From positions 744,001 to 808,000 of the forward strand of contig JANUWI010000017.1 in the NCBI GenBank assembly GCA_025504975.1: a stretch of DNA of 64,000 nucleotides. Reading direction: 5' to 3'. The position numbers and the translations under genes were made by a program. The notes beneath the pieces were generated by a model. That model searched no databases, was not told where the DNA came from, and saw only the letters and a list, made by a program, of their open reading frames with translations. This DNA comes from Plenodomus lindquistii (lineage: Eukaryota > Ascomycota > Dothideomycetes > Pleosporales > Leptosphaeriaceae). Shown here in pieces: positions 21,820 to 32,800 of this stretch (positions within the stretch are counted from its first letter, which is position 1; each line of letters starts with the position of its first letter).

Positions 21820-24432
21820 ATGTACTACAAAATCAACATGAACACGGACAATCGTGAAGAACCTCGACCTGAAGAAGTCGAGCGAACATCCAAAGCGAGT
21901 TCCCAACCTCTTTCGGATGAAGACTCACGGATGGCGCCTGCGATGACTCTAGAAGAGACCGCAGCGAAGCAACGCGACGCCTGGGCCCTCAGGACTACCA
22001 TGATGAACTCAAGGAAAGCGTTGGAAACCCAGAACCTACTACAGAAGCAGAGAAGACGCCGGACCAGACACCAAAAGGCTGACGTTCGAGAGTTCCAGGC
22101 GCAATTATTGCGACAGAATGATTCGACTACCAGGCCTCAGAAGAAGCAGCTCAAGAAGCTCAAGGAGGCTCACAAAAGAGCCCATCGCATCGAGAAGGCC
22201 CACGGAACCGAGACCAAGGCTCTCGGAAAGATCGTAGAGCGTGAGGAACGACAACTCTTCGAAGCTCTGCTAGAGATCCAGCACCTCCAAAACCGACAAT
22301 TCGATGCAGAACTCATTGGCGCCCCAGTTGCCGCCGACGCAGCAGCACCGGTCGAGTCCTGCCTCAGGTGCTTGCAACAGCGTAGAGATGCAGAGCATTC
22401 CAATTCAAGCGATTATTCGAAGACATTTCGAAGACTTGACGGTCCAGGCCACTACAAAGCTCCAGCCATACCTCCTCCAGTATCTTTAAACAATGGTCCA
22501 ATCAAGGATATGGCGGCTATGAAAGCTCTTCAGGAGCGTGCAAAACTTTTGAGGCAAGTCCAGATCGAAAAATTCGTGCTGTCTTTGGAATGGGAAGCAG
22601 AACTGTGGTACCTAGAACATCGCCTTCGGAGACTTCATCAGACCTATCGGAAACAACAGGAGTTGTTCAAACGCAGCAACCCATACAGCACTGATGAAGC
22701 GCTCGAAATACTCTTCGAGCCTGTATACAACAAACGTCGCGAACTTCTGCTTGTGCGACTTCGAGCGGCTAAAGAAGAGCAGGGAAAGGCTCGAAGATTC
22801 AGAAACGAGGTCGAGTCTAGTCAGAATGATGATTGGCATGTTCCTCTTGAGGTTCATGCTTTGGAGATGGTGGCCTCTTTTGAAGAACCCGATGTCTCGG
22901 AAACTTCTCGGACAAGACTTGAGAATGCGTACGATCCTGTACCTATAGGCAAAACCCAGCCCGGCCCTGTTCTGGAACAAAGGGCGCTGCGGCTTTCCAA
23001 ACAGCAAGAGATGGGAGCTTCCGCCGAGGGAGATTCATACGCTCGACCGGGAAACGACAGTCCCCCAGAAGTATCCAAGGATAAACAAACAAATTCTCTA
23101 AAGGTGACCGAAGCCATGAAGCGCTCGCAGCGCTTATACACGGCTTACTGGAAGTTGAGTGGTCGTGCACAAAAGCACGCGAAAACCGTTAAGGAGCAGA
23201 AAGAACACTATCTGCGGACCCATCCCAACGCGACAAATGACAGTGTTCTCGACGCCTTTGAAACAATCTATGAAGGTCGAAGAAAGTACTTCGCGGAATC
23301 TGAACGTAATGCTTTGGTCGCATTCGAGGTTCATTGCGAGGAAGAGGGACTTGATATAGAAGAAGAGACCCACCGGCTGTGGACACTATGGGAGAATGAA
23401 AATTTCGATACACAAAGACAGCGTTCTGAACGTTTTGCTGCGACTCAGGAAGTGGTTCGCAGCCGGGAGTCAGAGCAGCAGCGACTCATAGGCGAACTCA
23501 GAAAACACCGCGACGATAGCGACAAAGAACGTGAACGTTACTGCCGCACGAATACTTACATGACCAAAGAGAATGCGGAAAAGTACTTCAAAGAAATCTA
23601 CGACAGTCGAGGAAAAGTTAAGACCAAAGAGTACGATGCCGTAGGTGTGAAGTTGAAACGAGCTCGCCTAGCCCTTGAGACAGGTCGTAGAGATTTGATG
23701 GCGGCCTTGATTTTGCCGTTGGAATCCCGAGCAGTAGAAGCGGTGAACAAACATTCGGCCCAATATCGTAGCGGGGCATCGCAGGACCAACATGATAGCG
23801 AGGAAGAGGCGCTCAAGACTTTGGAGGTCTGGGAAACGCTGGTCAAGACTACCAAGGCGTCATTGAAGTTGCATCAGAGCAACTATGCAAAGATGCTACA
23901 AGAACTGGTGGACAATAACCCGTGGGTAGGCATTGACTTCTTGAAAGAAGTGTTCGCTCCTATCTTCCTCAGACGAGGAGAAAAGATCGTGGGAGCGTTA
24001 AACCTCGCAAAAACACTGTTGAAACACTGCCGCATCAGTGCTAAAAATGCTGGCGTCCTAAATTCAAATACACATGACGAACGGGCCAGTCAGTCTGAGT
24101 ATCTGTCATGTGCGGAAGATGGAAGGCTCATTGCTGAAGAAGACAGACTGCAGATCGAAGCATGTGATCGCGATCGCATCTACGCATGGCTGGAGCGGGA
24201 CCATATGCAGATTGACCCCGAAGACGAGCCTACGGATAGGCAGCGTTGGTCGGCCGAGGTGACCGTAAATACTTGGGACAGTATCTCCTGCAAAGATCGA
24301 AACATTCGGCGCAGGAGACTTGATGAAGTTGAAAAAGCTCGTGTCAGCAAGCGTCGTCGATTTGAAGATATTGGTGTGTTTCCGGACGACCCCGAAGAGG
24401 AACGAGACGTCAAACGTCCAAGGTCGTTTTGA
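21820..24432 (+). CDS. Coiled-coil protein with a four-fold degenerate repeat, unknown function
   Basis: A single-exon ORF of 870 residues, very rich in Glu, Lys, Arg, Gln and Leu, with long predicted-looking heptad stretches. I do not recognise the family. Four copies of a motif can be aligned by eye, centred on N287-P288, H468-P469, N578-T579 and N700-P701: a basic/aromatic lead, an N/H-P-type turn, then about 12 residues ending in the pattern F-x-x-[IV]-[YF]-x-x-R-[RG]. Examples are EALEILFEPVYNKRREL, SVLDAFETIYEGRRKYF, NAEKYFKEIYDSRGKV and DFLKEVFAPIFLRRGEKI; helical segments surround each. The C-terminus has clustered basic residues (RRRRLDEVEKARVSKRRRF and KRPRSF) typical of a bipartite nuclear signal. 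The first ATG is at 21820; a second in-frame ATG at 21838 is equally possible. No signal peptide or membrane segment. The gene lies next to a broken remnant in an accessory-looking stretch. Confidence 0.8.
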   Translation: MYYKINMNTDNREEPRPEEVERTSKASSQPLSDEDSRMAPAMTLEETAAKQRDAWALRTTMMNSRKALETQNLLQKQRRRRTRHQKADVREFQAQLLRQNDSTTRPQKKQLKKLKEAHKRAHRIEKAHGTETKALGKIVEREERQLFEALLEIQHLQNRQFDAELIGAPVAADAAAPVESCLRCLQQRRDAEHSNSSDYSKTFRRLDGPGHYKAPAIPPPVSLNNGPIKDMAAMKALQERAKLLRQVQIEKFVLSLEWEAELWYLEHRLRRLHQTYRKQQELFKRSNPYSTDEALEILFEPVYNKRRELLLVRLRAAKEEQGKARRFRNEVESSQNDDWHVPLEVHALEMVASFEEPDVSETSRTRLENAYDPVPIGKTQPGPVLEQRALRLSKQQEMGASAEGDSYARPGNDSPPEVSKDKQTNSLKVTEAMKRSQRLYTAYWKLSGRAQKHAKTVKEQKEHYLRTHPNATNDSVLDAFETIYEGRRKYFAESERNALVAFEVHCEEEGLDIEEETHRLWTLWENENFDTQRQRSERFAATQEVVRSRESEQQRLIGELRKHRDDSDKERERYCRTNTYMTKENAEKYFKEIYDSRGKVKTKEYDAVGVKLKRARLALETGRRDLMAALILPLESRAVEAVNKHSAQYRSGASQDQHDSEEEALKTLEVWETLVKTTKASLKLHQSNYAKMLQELVDNNPWVGIDFLKEVFAPIFLRRGEKIVGALNLAKTLLKHCRISAKNAGVLNSNTHDERASQSEYLSCAEDGRLIAEEDRLQIEACDRDRIYAWLERDHMQIDPEDEPTDRQRWSAEVTVNTWDSISCKDRNIRRRRLDEVEKARVSKRRRFEDIGVFPDDPEEERDVKRPRSF

Positions 24433-25324
24433 GGCCTATGCACTCTGCCTCTAGAACGCAGCGCGTGAATTGTATCACCCAGTGCTCGGATACGTACTGG
24501 ATTGCCAAGCAATCTCACCACCTGGAACCAGACCAGAACGCGGATGATGTTATATAGTAAGTTCGACTTGAACACGTATAACATGTGATCAGCAGCTCAC
24601 AGCAATCTACAGAATTCAAGAGGCCATAGATTCCGGTTTGTGTCGCATGTACTGCGACGTGACTACATCGAAGTGTTGGAGCTATTATACGCTCTAATTC
24701 ACCTACATGAGCAACCTGTCTAAATATTAGTCGTAAAGCACTTGCTAATGTCATTCAGTTTGCTATAACCCGCCTGACGCTGAGATAGTTCGAGATTGCC
24801 TAAACTGCATCGATTCATGCCAAATGACAAACATATTCGGTCGAGAGACAGAAGACGAAAGCCAAATGCGCCAATTGTAAGTTGAAAGGCAGAGGATGGC
24901 CTTGCGGAACGAGCTCATCCGTAGCCGTGTAGCACCTGCCAATTCGTTGGCGCTCTCATCCTTCCCTTTGCCGGTTTTCCTATTCTGGACATTCCGTACA
25001 GACTAGTTCCCAGCCTCGCACATTCGCCGCCTCCAACGTCATGTCGGTCTCCGCACCGTTTCCCCCACCCCCCTCACTTCCCCAGACGCGTATTTCCGGG
25101 GGTGGCACTTGTGCTTCCCGCCCTTACGCTTTTCCCCATGAAGCTTTCTTCTAACTGAACGAGATGAAGATCGGCTCGGGCCCGTGGCGTGTTGTTGCTT
25201 CCTGTTGGGAAGTCGGCTATGTATTGCCTCGACATGGAATTTTAAGAACACTGATGCATCGAAGATTGAGTTCCACCCAACACTAGAAGCTTCGCAAAGT
25301 AAAACACACGCCTAGACTAATAAC
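24433..25324. other. Intergenic region between coiled-coil gene and sugar transporter
   Basis: About 890 bases; no gene recognised. The 300 bases before the transporter are C/T-rich and presumably its promoter. Confidence 0.5.
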
Positions 25325-27106
25325 ATGTTTATTGCACCACACTTCAACTGGTTTGGGCGAGGTTTCAAGCTGCGCTGTGCAATCACTATTGCATGTCAGC
25401 TAGCTTTTGTGCTCTTTGGTTACGACCAGGGAGTTTTCGGCGGCATCGTTTTGAATGAAGATTTTCTTAACACTTTCGACCACCCATCTCCTGGTCTCGA
25501 AGGCATCATCGTGTCGATCTACAACCTTGGATGCTTCTCAGGATGTATACTCAGTTTCATCTTCTGTGAGAAGACCGGACGCAGACTCGCCATGTGGATT
25601 GCTATGGTTTGGATTATTGTATGTCACCCTACGAACTTTCCGGTCCCACTATGGCTTACTCGACAGTAGGTGGGCGGCTCTCTTCAAGCTGCCGCATATA
25701 CTGTGCCGCACATGATGATCGCACGGTTCATCACAGGCATTGGTACAGGAATAGAAACATCGACGGTTCCCATGTATCAATCCGAGCTCTGTGAAGCCAG
25801 CAAGCGTGGTCGCCTCGTTGCGTCTGAGCCACTTTTTGTAGGATTTGGCATTGAACTGGCGTACTGGTTTGACTACGGTATGATGAAATCCCAAAAACCT
25901 ACTGAATGACTCACTCACTGATAACCTGTGTTCAGGGATGTCTTTCAGCGCTGGTTCCATCGCCTGGCGTCTTCCAATCGCATGCCAGGTAATCTTCGCG
26001 ATCCTCGTCATTATCATGGTTTTTGGACTCCCCGAATCACCACGTTACCTCTATGCCCACGGTTGTGAGGAAGAAGCGCTGAAAATCCTTTGCGATGTGT
26101 ACGATGGCACACCTGACGACCCCAAAATCGAGAAAGAAAATCGCGAGGTGCTTGAAGCGCTGAAGATGGAGCGGGAACATGGCGAATACCAATGGAGTCA
26201 ACTTTTGAAGAAAGACAGAGTACAGACTGGTCGAAGGGTTCTGCTTGCGTACGGGGCCCAGTTCATGAACCAGATGGGGGGAATCAATCTGGTCGTCTAC
26301 TATATTACCTCCGTGCTCCAGCTTAACGTCGGGCTGTCGCGGAATCTTTCGCTCCTGCTGGGTGGCGTCATCAACCTCATGTTCTTCCTCGGCTCTTTGC
26401 TTCCAACATTCACGCTCGATCGGACCGGACGCCGCAAGCCAATGATGTGGGGATCATTGGGATGCGGTTTGTCCATGATGCTCATAGCCATCCTCCTGAG
26501 TTTCCAGCCACAAGGTGGCTCGGTGGCCAAAGCTACTGCTTCTGCAAGTGTAGCTTTCTTCTTTACCGTAAGTGCCGCTCAGATCCTCAAATACTGTGGC
26601 TAATGTCGAATCACAGTACATGCTGTCCTTCGGCGCGACCATGAACTGCATTCCCTGGGTCTACGTCCCCGAGATTCTCCCCCTTCATGTCCGCGCAAAG
26701 GGCTCAGCGGTTGGCATCTCTGCAAACTGGTTATGGAACTTCTTTGTCGTGATGATTACTCCGACACTACTCAATTCCCTGGCTTGGAAGGGGTATTTGA
26801 TCTTCATGTGCCTAAACTTTTCGTTTATACCATTGGTTGTAAGTTCTCACCAATTCGATACTTTGCATTGTGAAGTCGATACTAATGGCTTTGCAGTACT
26901 TCTGCTACCCCGAGACTTCGAATTTGACACTCGAGGAAGTTGACTGGCTCTTTTACGAGGGTGACGTCGTGAAACGAAGTCGACGGGTCGCAAAGTACGG
27001 CTGGGAGCAAGCAGAGGGAGTGAGCCCAGCGGCGGTCATGGAGCAAGGCGGTGCTCTCAGCGACGAAAAGGACGGAACTGAAACGAAGGAACATACTGTT
27101 ATTTAG
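25325..27106 (+). CDS. MFS sugar transporter (sugar porter family)
   Basis: Five exons (25325-25618, 25670-25877, 25936-26567, 26617-26838, 26897-27106) give 521 residues. Sugar porters move hexoses or related sugars across the plasma membrane, often with protons. Visible marks: TM1 FVLFGYDQGVFGG, the loop EKTGRRLAMW, the RGRLVASEPLF segment after TM4, the hallmark PESPRYLYAHG at the end of TM6, LDRTGRRKPMMWG between TM8 and TM9, YVPEILPLHVRAKG near TM10, and PETSNLTLEEVDWLF after TM12. Twelve membrane segments fit. Introns are 49-58 nt with standard ends. The exact substrate cannot be predicted. The first ATG is close to the conserved N-terminal helix. Confidence 0.93.
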
Positions 27107-29512
27107 ATGTATAATTAGTTGCTGCGCAGACATCATTACAAGGTTCCCGGAGCGCACTAGGTAATGAAAAACTCGGGTAACTTGGGTGCAACTTTGTATT
27201 CTTTGGGGCGATTCGCACAATGCAGATTTGGTCGATAGCACAGCAATCTCCGAGAAATTGGTTTCTTGACTCACAATTACCGATTAGCGCTGTGTATTCC
27301 CTTGAAGTCCATCCCAGGGTTGTTGGGCATGGCGGCGGCTTTGCACAGATCTGAGATAGCTCTTCTGCTCTGTGATTGGTCGACTCGCTAGTCTCATCTC
27401 CAAATGCCGTGCCACCATTGACGATCCTCTGACGCCTGAGATCTCTTGAAGGAATTCTGTGACTATAATCAGCATCATACATCCGGCACTACAAGGAACT
27501 GTCGCAAATGTGTGACGTTACAAGGTTCAGACATATCTGTATGCGGAGGGGCATTACTGCGCAAGCAATGACTCTTCCTCAATAACTGTAAAAGATGCGT
27601 GGGGCTGTCCGATCGTACATACTCTTCACATGAACTGATGTTCCCATTTGTGCGCTGAATGTACTATGTACGCTCCGAATTTGCAGATAATCTGCGGGAG
27701 CGCTATTGAGGCAAGACTGATCAACAGGCAAAGCGGCTATGCGCAAACCCTTAAGCAACGGCGAGACACGCTCGATTGAGGTGCATAATGCTCTGTACAA
27801 CCGCGGCATGCTACTTGTAGTCGCCTGGATCTGAATGCAGCATCGTAAGGTGCATCAAGGCGCTCAACGAAGCCGAGAATGGCGTTTGGCGCTCTCATTG
27901 GTCGGACTGATGCCTTACATGTGTACCAGCCATGCAAGGGAATGACCGCTGCTGTCCAATACATCCCAACTGCTACTGCACCTTCTTACAGTCTTCGATG
28001 TCGTATATCAGGCCCGCACAAAGTTTACCTGTCCCCTCCAGTTACCCCCTCGGCCTGTTGATCCACTCTCAAGCCTGGGTCTCGTCTGTCCACTTGACGG
28101 CATTCCTGGGCGATAGGCAAGTGGTACACAAATGTCAAGTCCCGGTATACCGTAAGCGCTTAAACTTTTCCCCGGGAAATAGGGCAGTCACAGGTCACTC
28201 AAAAGTCGGGCAAGCCCTCCTCATCCGACTGCTTCCTGAGCGACTTGTGAATCTAGGGTCCACGCCGCGAGAAGAACGACAAGTCCGCGCGGGAATTAGA
28301 CACAAGAGAATGAACGCGCAATATTCCTCTGGATGGACAGTGTACCGGCTGGCACAAAACTTGGAGTCGACAACGATCGGCCGCTTTTCAGACCACTCAG
28401 CGTCCGCCACGTATGTGGGTAGTTAACATCATTCTTCCTGGCTCTTGAGACTGATTCTTCAATACATTCAACAGTCCTCGCTCCTATTAGTATCTTTACT
28501 GCCATAATCCAAGTCAACAAAGACTGTTCCGGGACGTGCGACGCTTACGAGAAGTGTGATGCAACACGAGGAGCACGGCATGGTCGACGAGAATGCACCC
28601 AGCGTGGAAGAGAATTAAAAAGAGAGAGCCTCGTCACAACCATCTTCGCAGGATGGCCGAGCGTTCAGAAGCTTGTGCCTTGTCCTCCTCTCTCTCGTTA
28701 CTCTCAACCTCCTGGTTGGTTGTCAAGTGGTGAGTGAACGGTGGATGGTGCAGCAGCGCGGCTGTTCGTACGGTGGTGGTCCATACTAATAGGTTATGCA
28801 GAGAATAGAGCAAGAGCCATGGTCAACGCGCACGCCCAGAACGAACGGAAGTAGAGATACACACAAGGAGCATGGAGGTATAGCGACTCCAGGCACCACA
28901 AATGAGGAGGGCTGGGGCGGCGGCATTGTCGGCTTCGCCCGTCCGCCTTGCCCTTTGCGGCCTTAGTGGATCACGTGCAAATATGGGGCCGAGAAATTAC
29001 CCCTCCCGCACCTCTTTCATACCGTTAACACCCACAGCGCCCACCTCAAGCTCATCGCAGATGTCTCTTTGAGTACATCCGGTACGTGGGCTTCACGGGC
29101 AGGAATCTCTCTGCTTGCGCATTACCGACGACTACTGTCCCCCAACGCAGCGGGCCGCGCGCATCCAGTCCCCAGTTCTAATTGCGGCTACGCGACTTCA
29201 CGGATTGGACAGCTTCGGCCCCCATTTCACATACAGCGGCTATCATCATGATTGTCACGCACACGGCCAATCAGAAATGAATGTGTTTTTCATTGCATCG
29301 TCAAAAGCCAAAGTGCTCAGGTATAGAGAGGGAGCGATTGTAAGAGGAAACGCCCGGTCTACCCCTTCCCGCCATTCGTCGCTCGTCACCAACATCCACC
29401 GCGTCAATCCCCATCCAAACACCTAAATCGAATGGTCTCATTCTGAAAAGAAAATCCCGAGACACTGTACATGAAACTGTTCACCAGACGCCCACGCCAT
29501 GTCTGGACCAAC
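27107..29512. other. Gene-poor interval
   Basis: About 2.4 kb. Open frames of 60-164 codons occur in both strands (largest 27932-28426, plus) but have no recognisable domains. A tRNA-like start GGATGGCCGAGC at about 28652 lacks a matching T-arm and was rejected. Nothing supportable. Confidence 0.45.
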
Positions 29513-29848
29513 TCAGTAGATCTGTTGCAGCCTGCGACTGCGCTCGCAACCGAGCTCATAGATCTCTCCATCCAGGCCGCGAATTAGGTCGTACGCTTTG
29601 CCAATGGAGGCACCAAACTTGTGTGGTTCACGTTCCCACCGCGCAATTCGCTCGACTTCGGCCGCCCGACGGCGCATCTTTGTTTCGATCTTCTCGCAAA
29701 GCTTGCATTTAGTGCCAGTTGGGATAGTTTGCATGATGAGCTTCATGCCACACGTTTCGCCGATCCGGTACTCCTTGGCACAGTGTTGTCGGAAGTGACC
29801 CCACTTCCAATCGCCACAGGCAAAGCGGTGCTGGTCGTAGAAACACAT
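29513..29848 (-). CDS. Small Cys/His-rich conserved-looking protein
   Basis: 111 residues in one exon, beginning MCFYDQHRFACGDWKWGHF. Six Cys (2, 11, 23, 33, 48, 51) and His 7, 18 and 22 lie in the first half, including a C48-x2-C51 pair, so metal binding is plausible; the second half is helical and Arg/Glu-rich (KMRRRAAEVERIARWERE). No signal peptide or membrane segment is visible. The type resembles the small uncharacterised Cys-rich proteins found in Pleosporales, but I cannot name a family. Composition and the ordered Cys spacing argue for a real gene. A CAG acceptor-like site just upstream on the minus strand may mark a 5' UTR intron. Confidence 0.7.
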   Translation of the reverse strand: MCFYDQHRFACGDWKWGHFRQHCAKEYRIGETCGMKLIMQTIPTGTKCKLCEKIETKMRRRAAEVERIARWEREPHKFGASIGKAYDLIRGLDGEIYELGCERSRRLQQIY

Positions 29849-32800
29849 GTTTCAAGCTATAAGAGCTGGGATGTCTGATGTCAGACCAACTATTAGCCTT
29901 TCCATGCAATTGTTTGGACAGCGTATCTCGCCAGCGTACCTGATGTGGCCTGGTCTCAATACCGGCCGTTCACAATTGGATCGTTATTCGAATGCTCGGC
30001 TCCGTTCGCTCAGTGGGTTCTAGGTATCGATGGTCGACACACAAGATGGTTGGATGGCAGGCTATTAGAAGATCTTCTTCAATAGCAATGACTGAGGAAG
30101 AGCTAGCGTCAGGGGTATATGTAAGAGAAGATGAAGGTGCTTTGAGTAGTCTTGACAATGACTGGAAGCTGTGCTTGTCTGGAGCGTGTTGGAGATGTTT
30201 CCAGACAGCAGCATCGCCGCTATTTATCCCTCGAGATTCAGGGATGCCGCCTTCATCGACGACCGCCTGCCGTTCCCGAATCCGTCCCGCCGTCAGACCA
30301 CTGTCTGTTGCCATGGCTCATCCTTGAGTCGACGTGGTGACACCCCACCTGGCCCTGTCCAACGATATTGCCACGATCCACGGATCACTTTCATTCTGAC
30401 GCTAAAGTAATGCGGAGACGGGCTGCAATGATACCCTAGGCCGTGCCGGCGTTTCCAGCTGCAGAAAGATATCACATCTGCTAAGGGATCAACGGCTCGT
30501 GGCTCCTTGAACTACGTTGCCCTTTGTCTGGGCTCGGAAATCCCTCACGTTCCTTGTCGGTGTGTCTCATTTGGCGCCTAGGGTGCTCGTTGTTGAGATT
30601 TTCGAGCATTCCGGACCTTTGATATCGTCTGAAGTTGAGGGTTTGCGAAGCGAAGGACGATCACGTGCCGCACGTTCAATGCTGAACAACAGTTCGTTTC
30701 ACGGTAATGCTCCACCTTGGACGAACCATTGGCCAATGACTCTCCGTATGCCGGACCCTTCAATGTTTCGCAAAGCTCGAGTACACGGACCAATCTTCCA
30801 CTCAGGCCTTGAACGGTTGGTCCTTGGCAAGCTATTATCGATTGTTGCGTGTGCGTTGGCTGGAGACTGGATGGGCTGCTCATCACCTCGTTTGGTTGGA
30901 TATCCTGCGTTGAGCTCAACTGTCCAACCTGCACCATATCCAGACACTATCGGGGTTGGTCGGCTCGTATTGCTTGAGGAAGGGACCGTCATCTGCCAGT
31001 GATGCTAGCTAATCAACTTGTGTAGCATCGCTCACTCTCACCGATGGGCTTCGATGCCTTCTCGCCTCCACTAGACGACCAAGCCATCGCACTTGGCTGA
31101 CACAGAGAATGCCGGTCTCTTGCCGTGCATGTTGGAAGCATCGTCGGCCAGTCACCTTATCTCATTATGCTGCAGCTACCGGTCTTGGGCATCACCTCCG
31201 GTCATTCACTGCCGCCGCTTGATTGACGCTAGTCATCACCGCATGCATATTGCATTCCACCGTCAGTTCTCTTCATTCAGGTGATCAGTGGCTCCACTCA
31301 ACGGCTGGCTTTTCCCGCGTCCGGCCTATTGTTGGCATGCTAGGCCCTGCACGCTGACAGGCATGTTTCTTCTAGATAACAAGATGGCGTGAAGTTTATG
31401 CGGAAATTAGCCCGCCATTGCGTATCAAGGCAATCGTCTGGGCCCCGGGCAGACACTAGAACCGGCCAAAGTATGCCCCATCGGAGATCCTCTGACGTGG
31501 CGAGCGCGGTTTGGTTGATCACTGAGGAGGCCATATCCTGGCTTCCATTTCGCCATCAGTCATGGCGTTTACGGACGCATATGTGTTAGCTGGTTCTAGG
31601 ATTCCGCGTCATTCATGTGGTCGTCCAGCTATCATTCTACCGAGAAGGCGTCATAAAAGGTCAAGATCAGGCGTCTGTTGAACCGCCTTTACCGGTGAGC
31701 CCACTAGAATGGAATCAGAAGACAGTCCTTCGTTATAGCGGTCCAATGTGAGTCCATGCGGTGGCAAGATTGCAATGTGCTTCCATCCATCAATTCAAGC
31801 AGTCTGCCTTGCCGTTGGAAGAGTCAACGAGCTGGTATCGCCAATTGAATTAATATTTCATGAGTAGATTGGCTTCACAGAATTCAGCATGTTTTTCTCC
31901 CGTTAAGCACGCATGTCGATGTACGGGCAGATGAGTCCAATACAGAAACAGTGAAAAAAATGAGGCGCTGTTGACGTTCTGCCCAAGTGTGGCCTCGCGT
32001 CGTGCACAGGGCCACACCAGCCATCATAATAAACACCACAACTGCGGCCAGTTCTGCAACCTGCACGTAACCTTGCAGTTGGTTGCTTAATCGATTGAGC
32101 TGACGCTGATTATGCCCTCCTTCAGCCTCCTGGTGCTTGGGCCGTGATTATCCATCGCATTAACAAACAACACGGCCGAAATGATGGCCAAATCATCAAT
32201 GTAGTGTCGTCGTGCTCAAGGACTGACGTTGGAATTTGCTATGCGGCACTCCGCGCACACTGCTCGTCATGTGAGTAGATAGCGATGCTGGGTAAGGCGC
32301 GAGTACATGGGCGGCGGGGACATGAGGAAGCAGGCTCGCACACAATTTTGATCCCGGGACGAGCTCGTGCTGTACTTGTGTGGGTCGGCGCTGCGGTCGC
32401 CGGGGCTTCGCCTGGCGAATCGTCAGACATAGTGTCTGTTCGTGCATGGTGAGCATGTGTATACTACCGGATTGGCGGTCATGGTTTTTGGTGGGTCAAC
32501 GTCGGCCTGGCCTGCCTGCTTGCATCTCCCCGCGCAATGGATCGAGGTGGTTGGCTGGTTCGGATGAAAGCCACATGTACGCCGAGATTCTCAATGCGTT
32601 GTGGGAGTACGGCACGCGTGGAATCGAGGCGATTGGATTCACTCTATCAGATGTGTTTGCCAACCAGCCGTCCAGAGCACTCACCGTACTGAAGACGTCC
32701 GGTCAAACCACGTTGTACGAACGTTCATCGTGAGCCCTGGAGAGTCTCGGGCCACGAAGGATGCGTTCGAACACTCAAGCGATTGTTATGGTGGGGCCCA

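Noticed and set aside
28648..28730. tRNA-like start GGATGGCCGAGC
   Set aside because: No D-stem closure and no T-arm consensus downstream.
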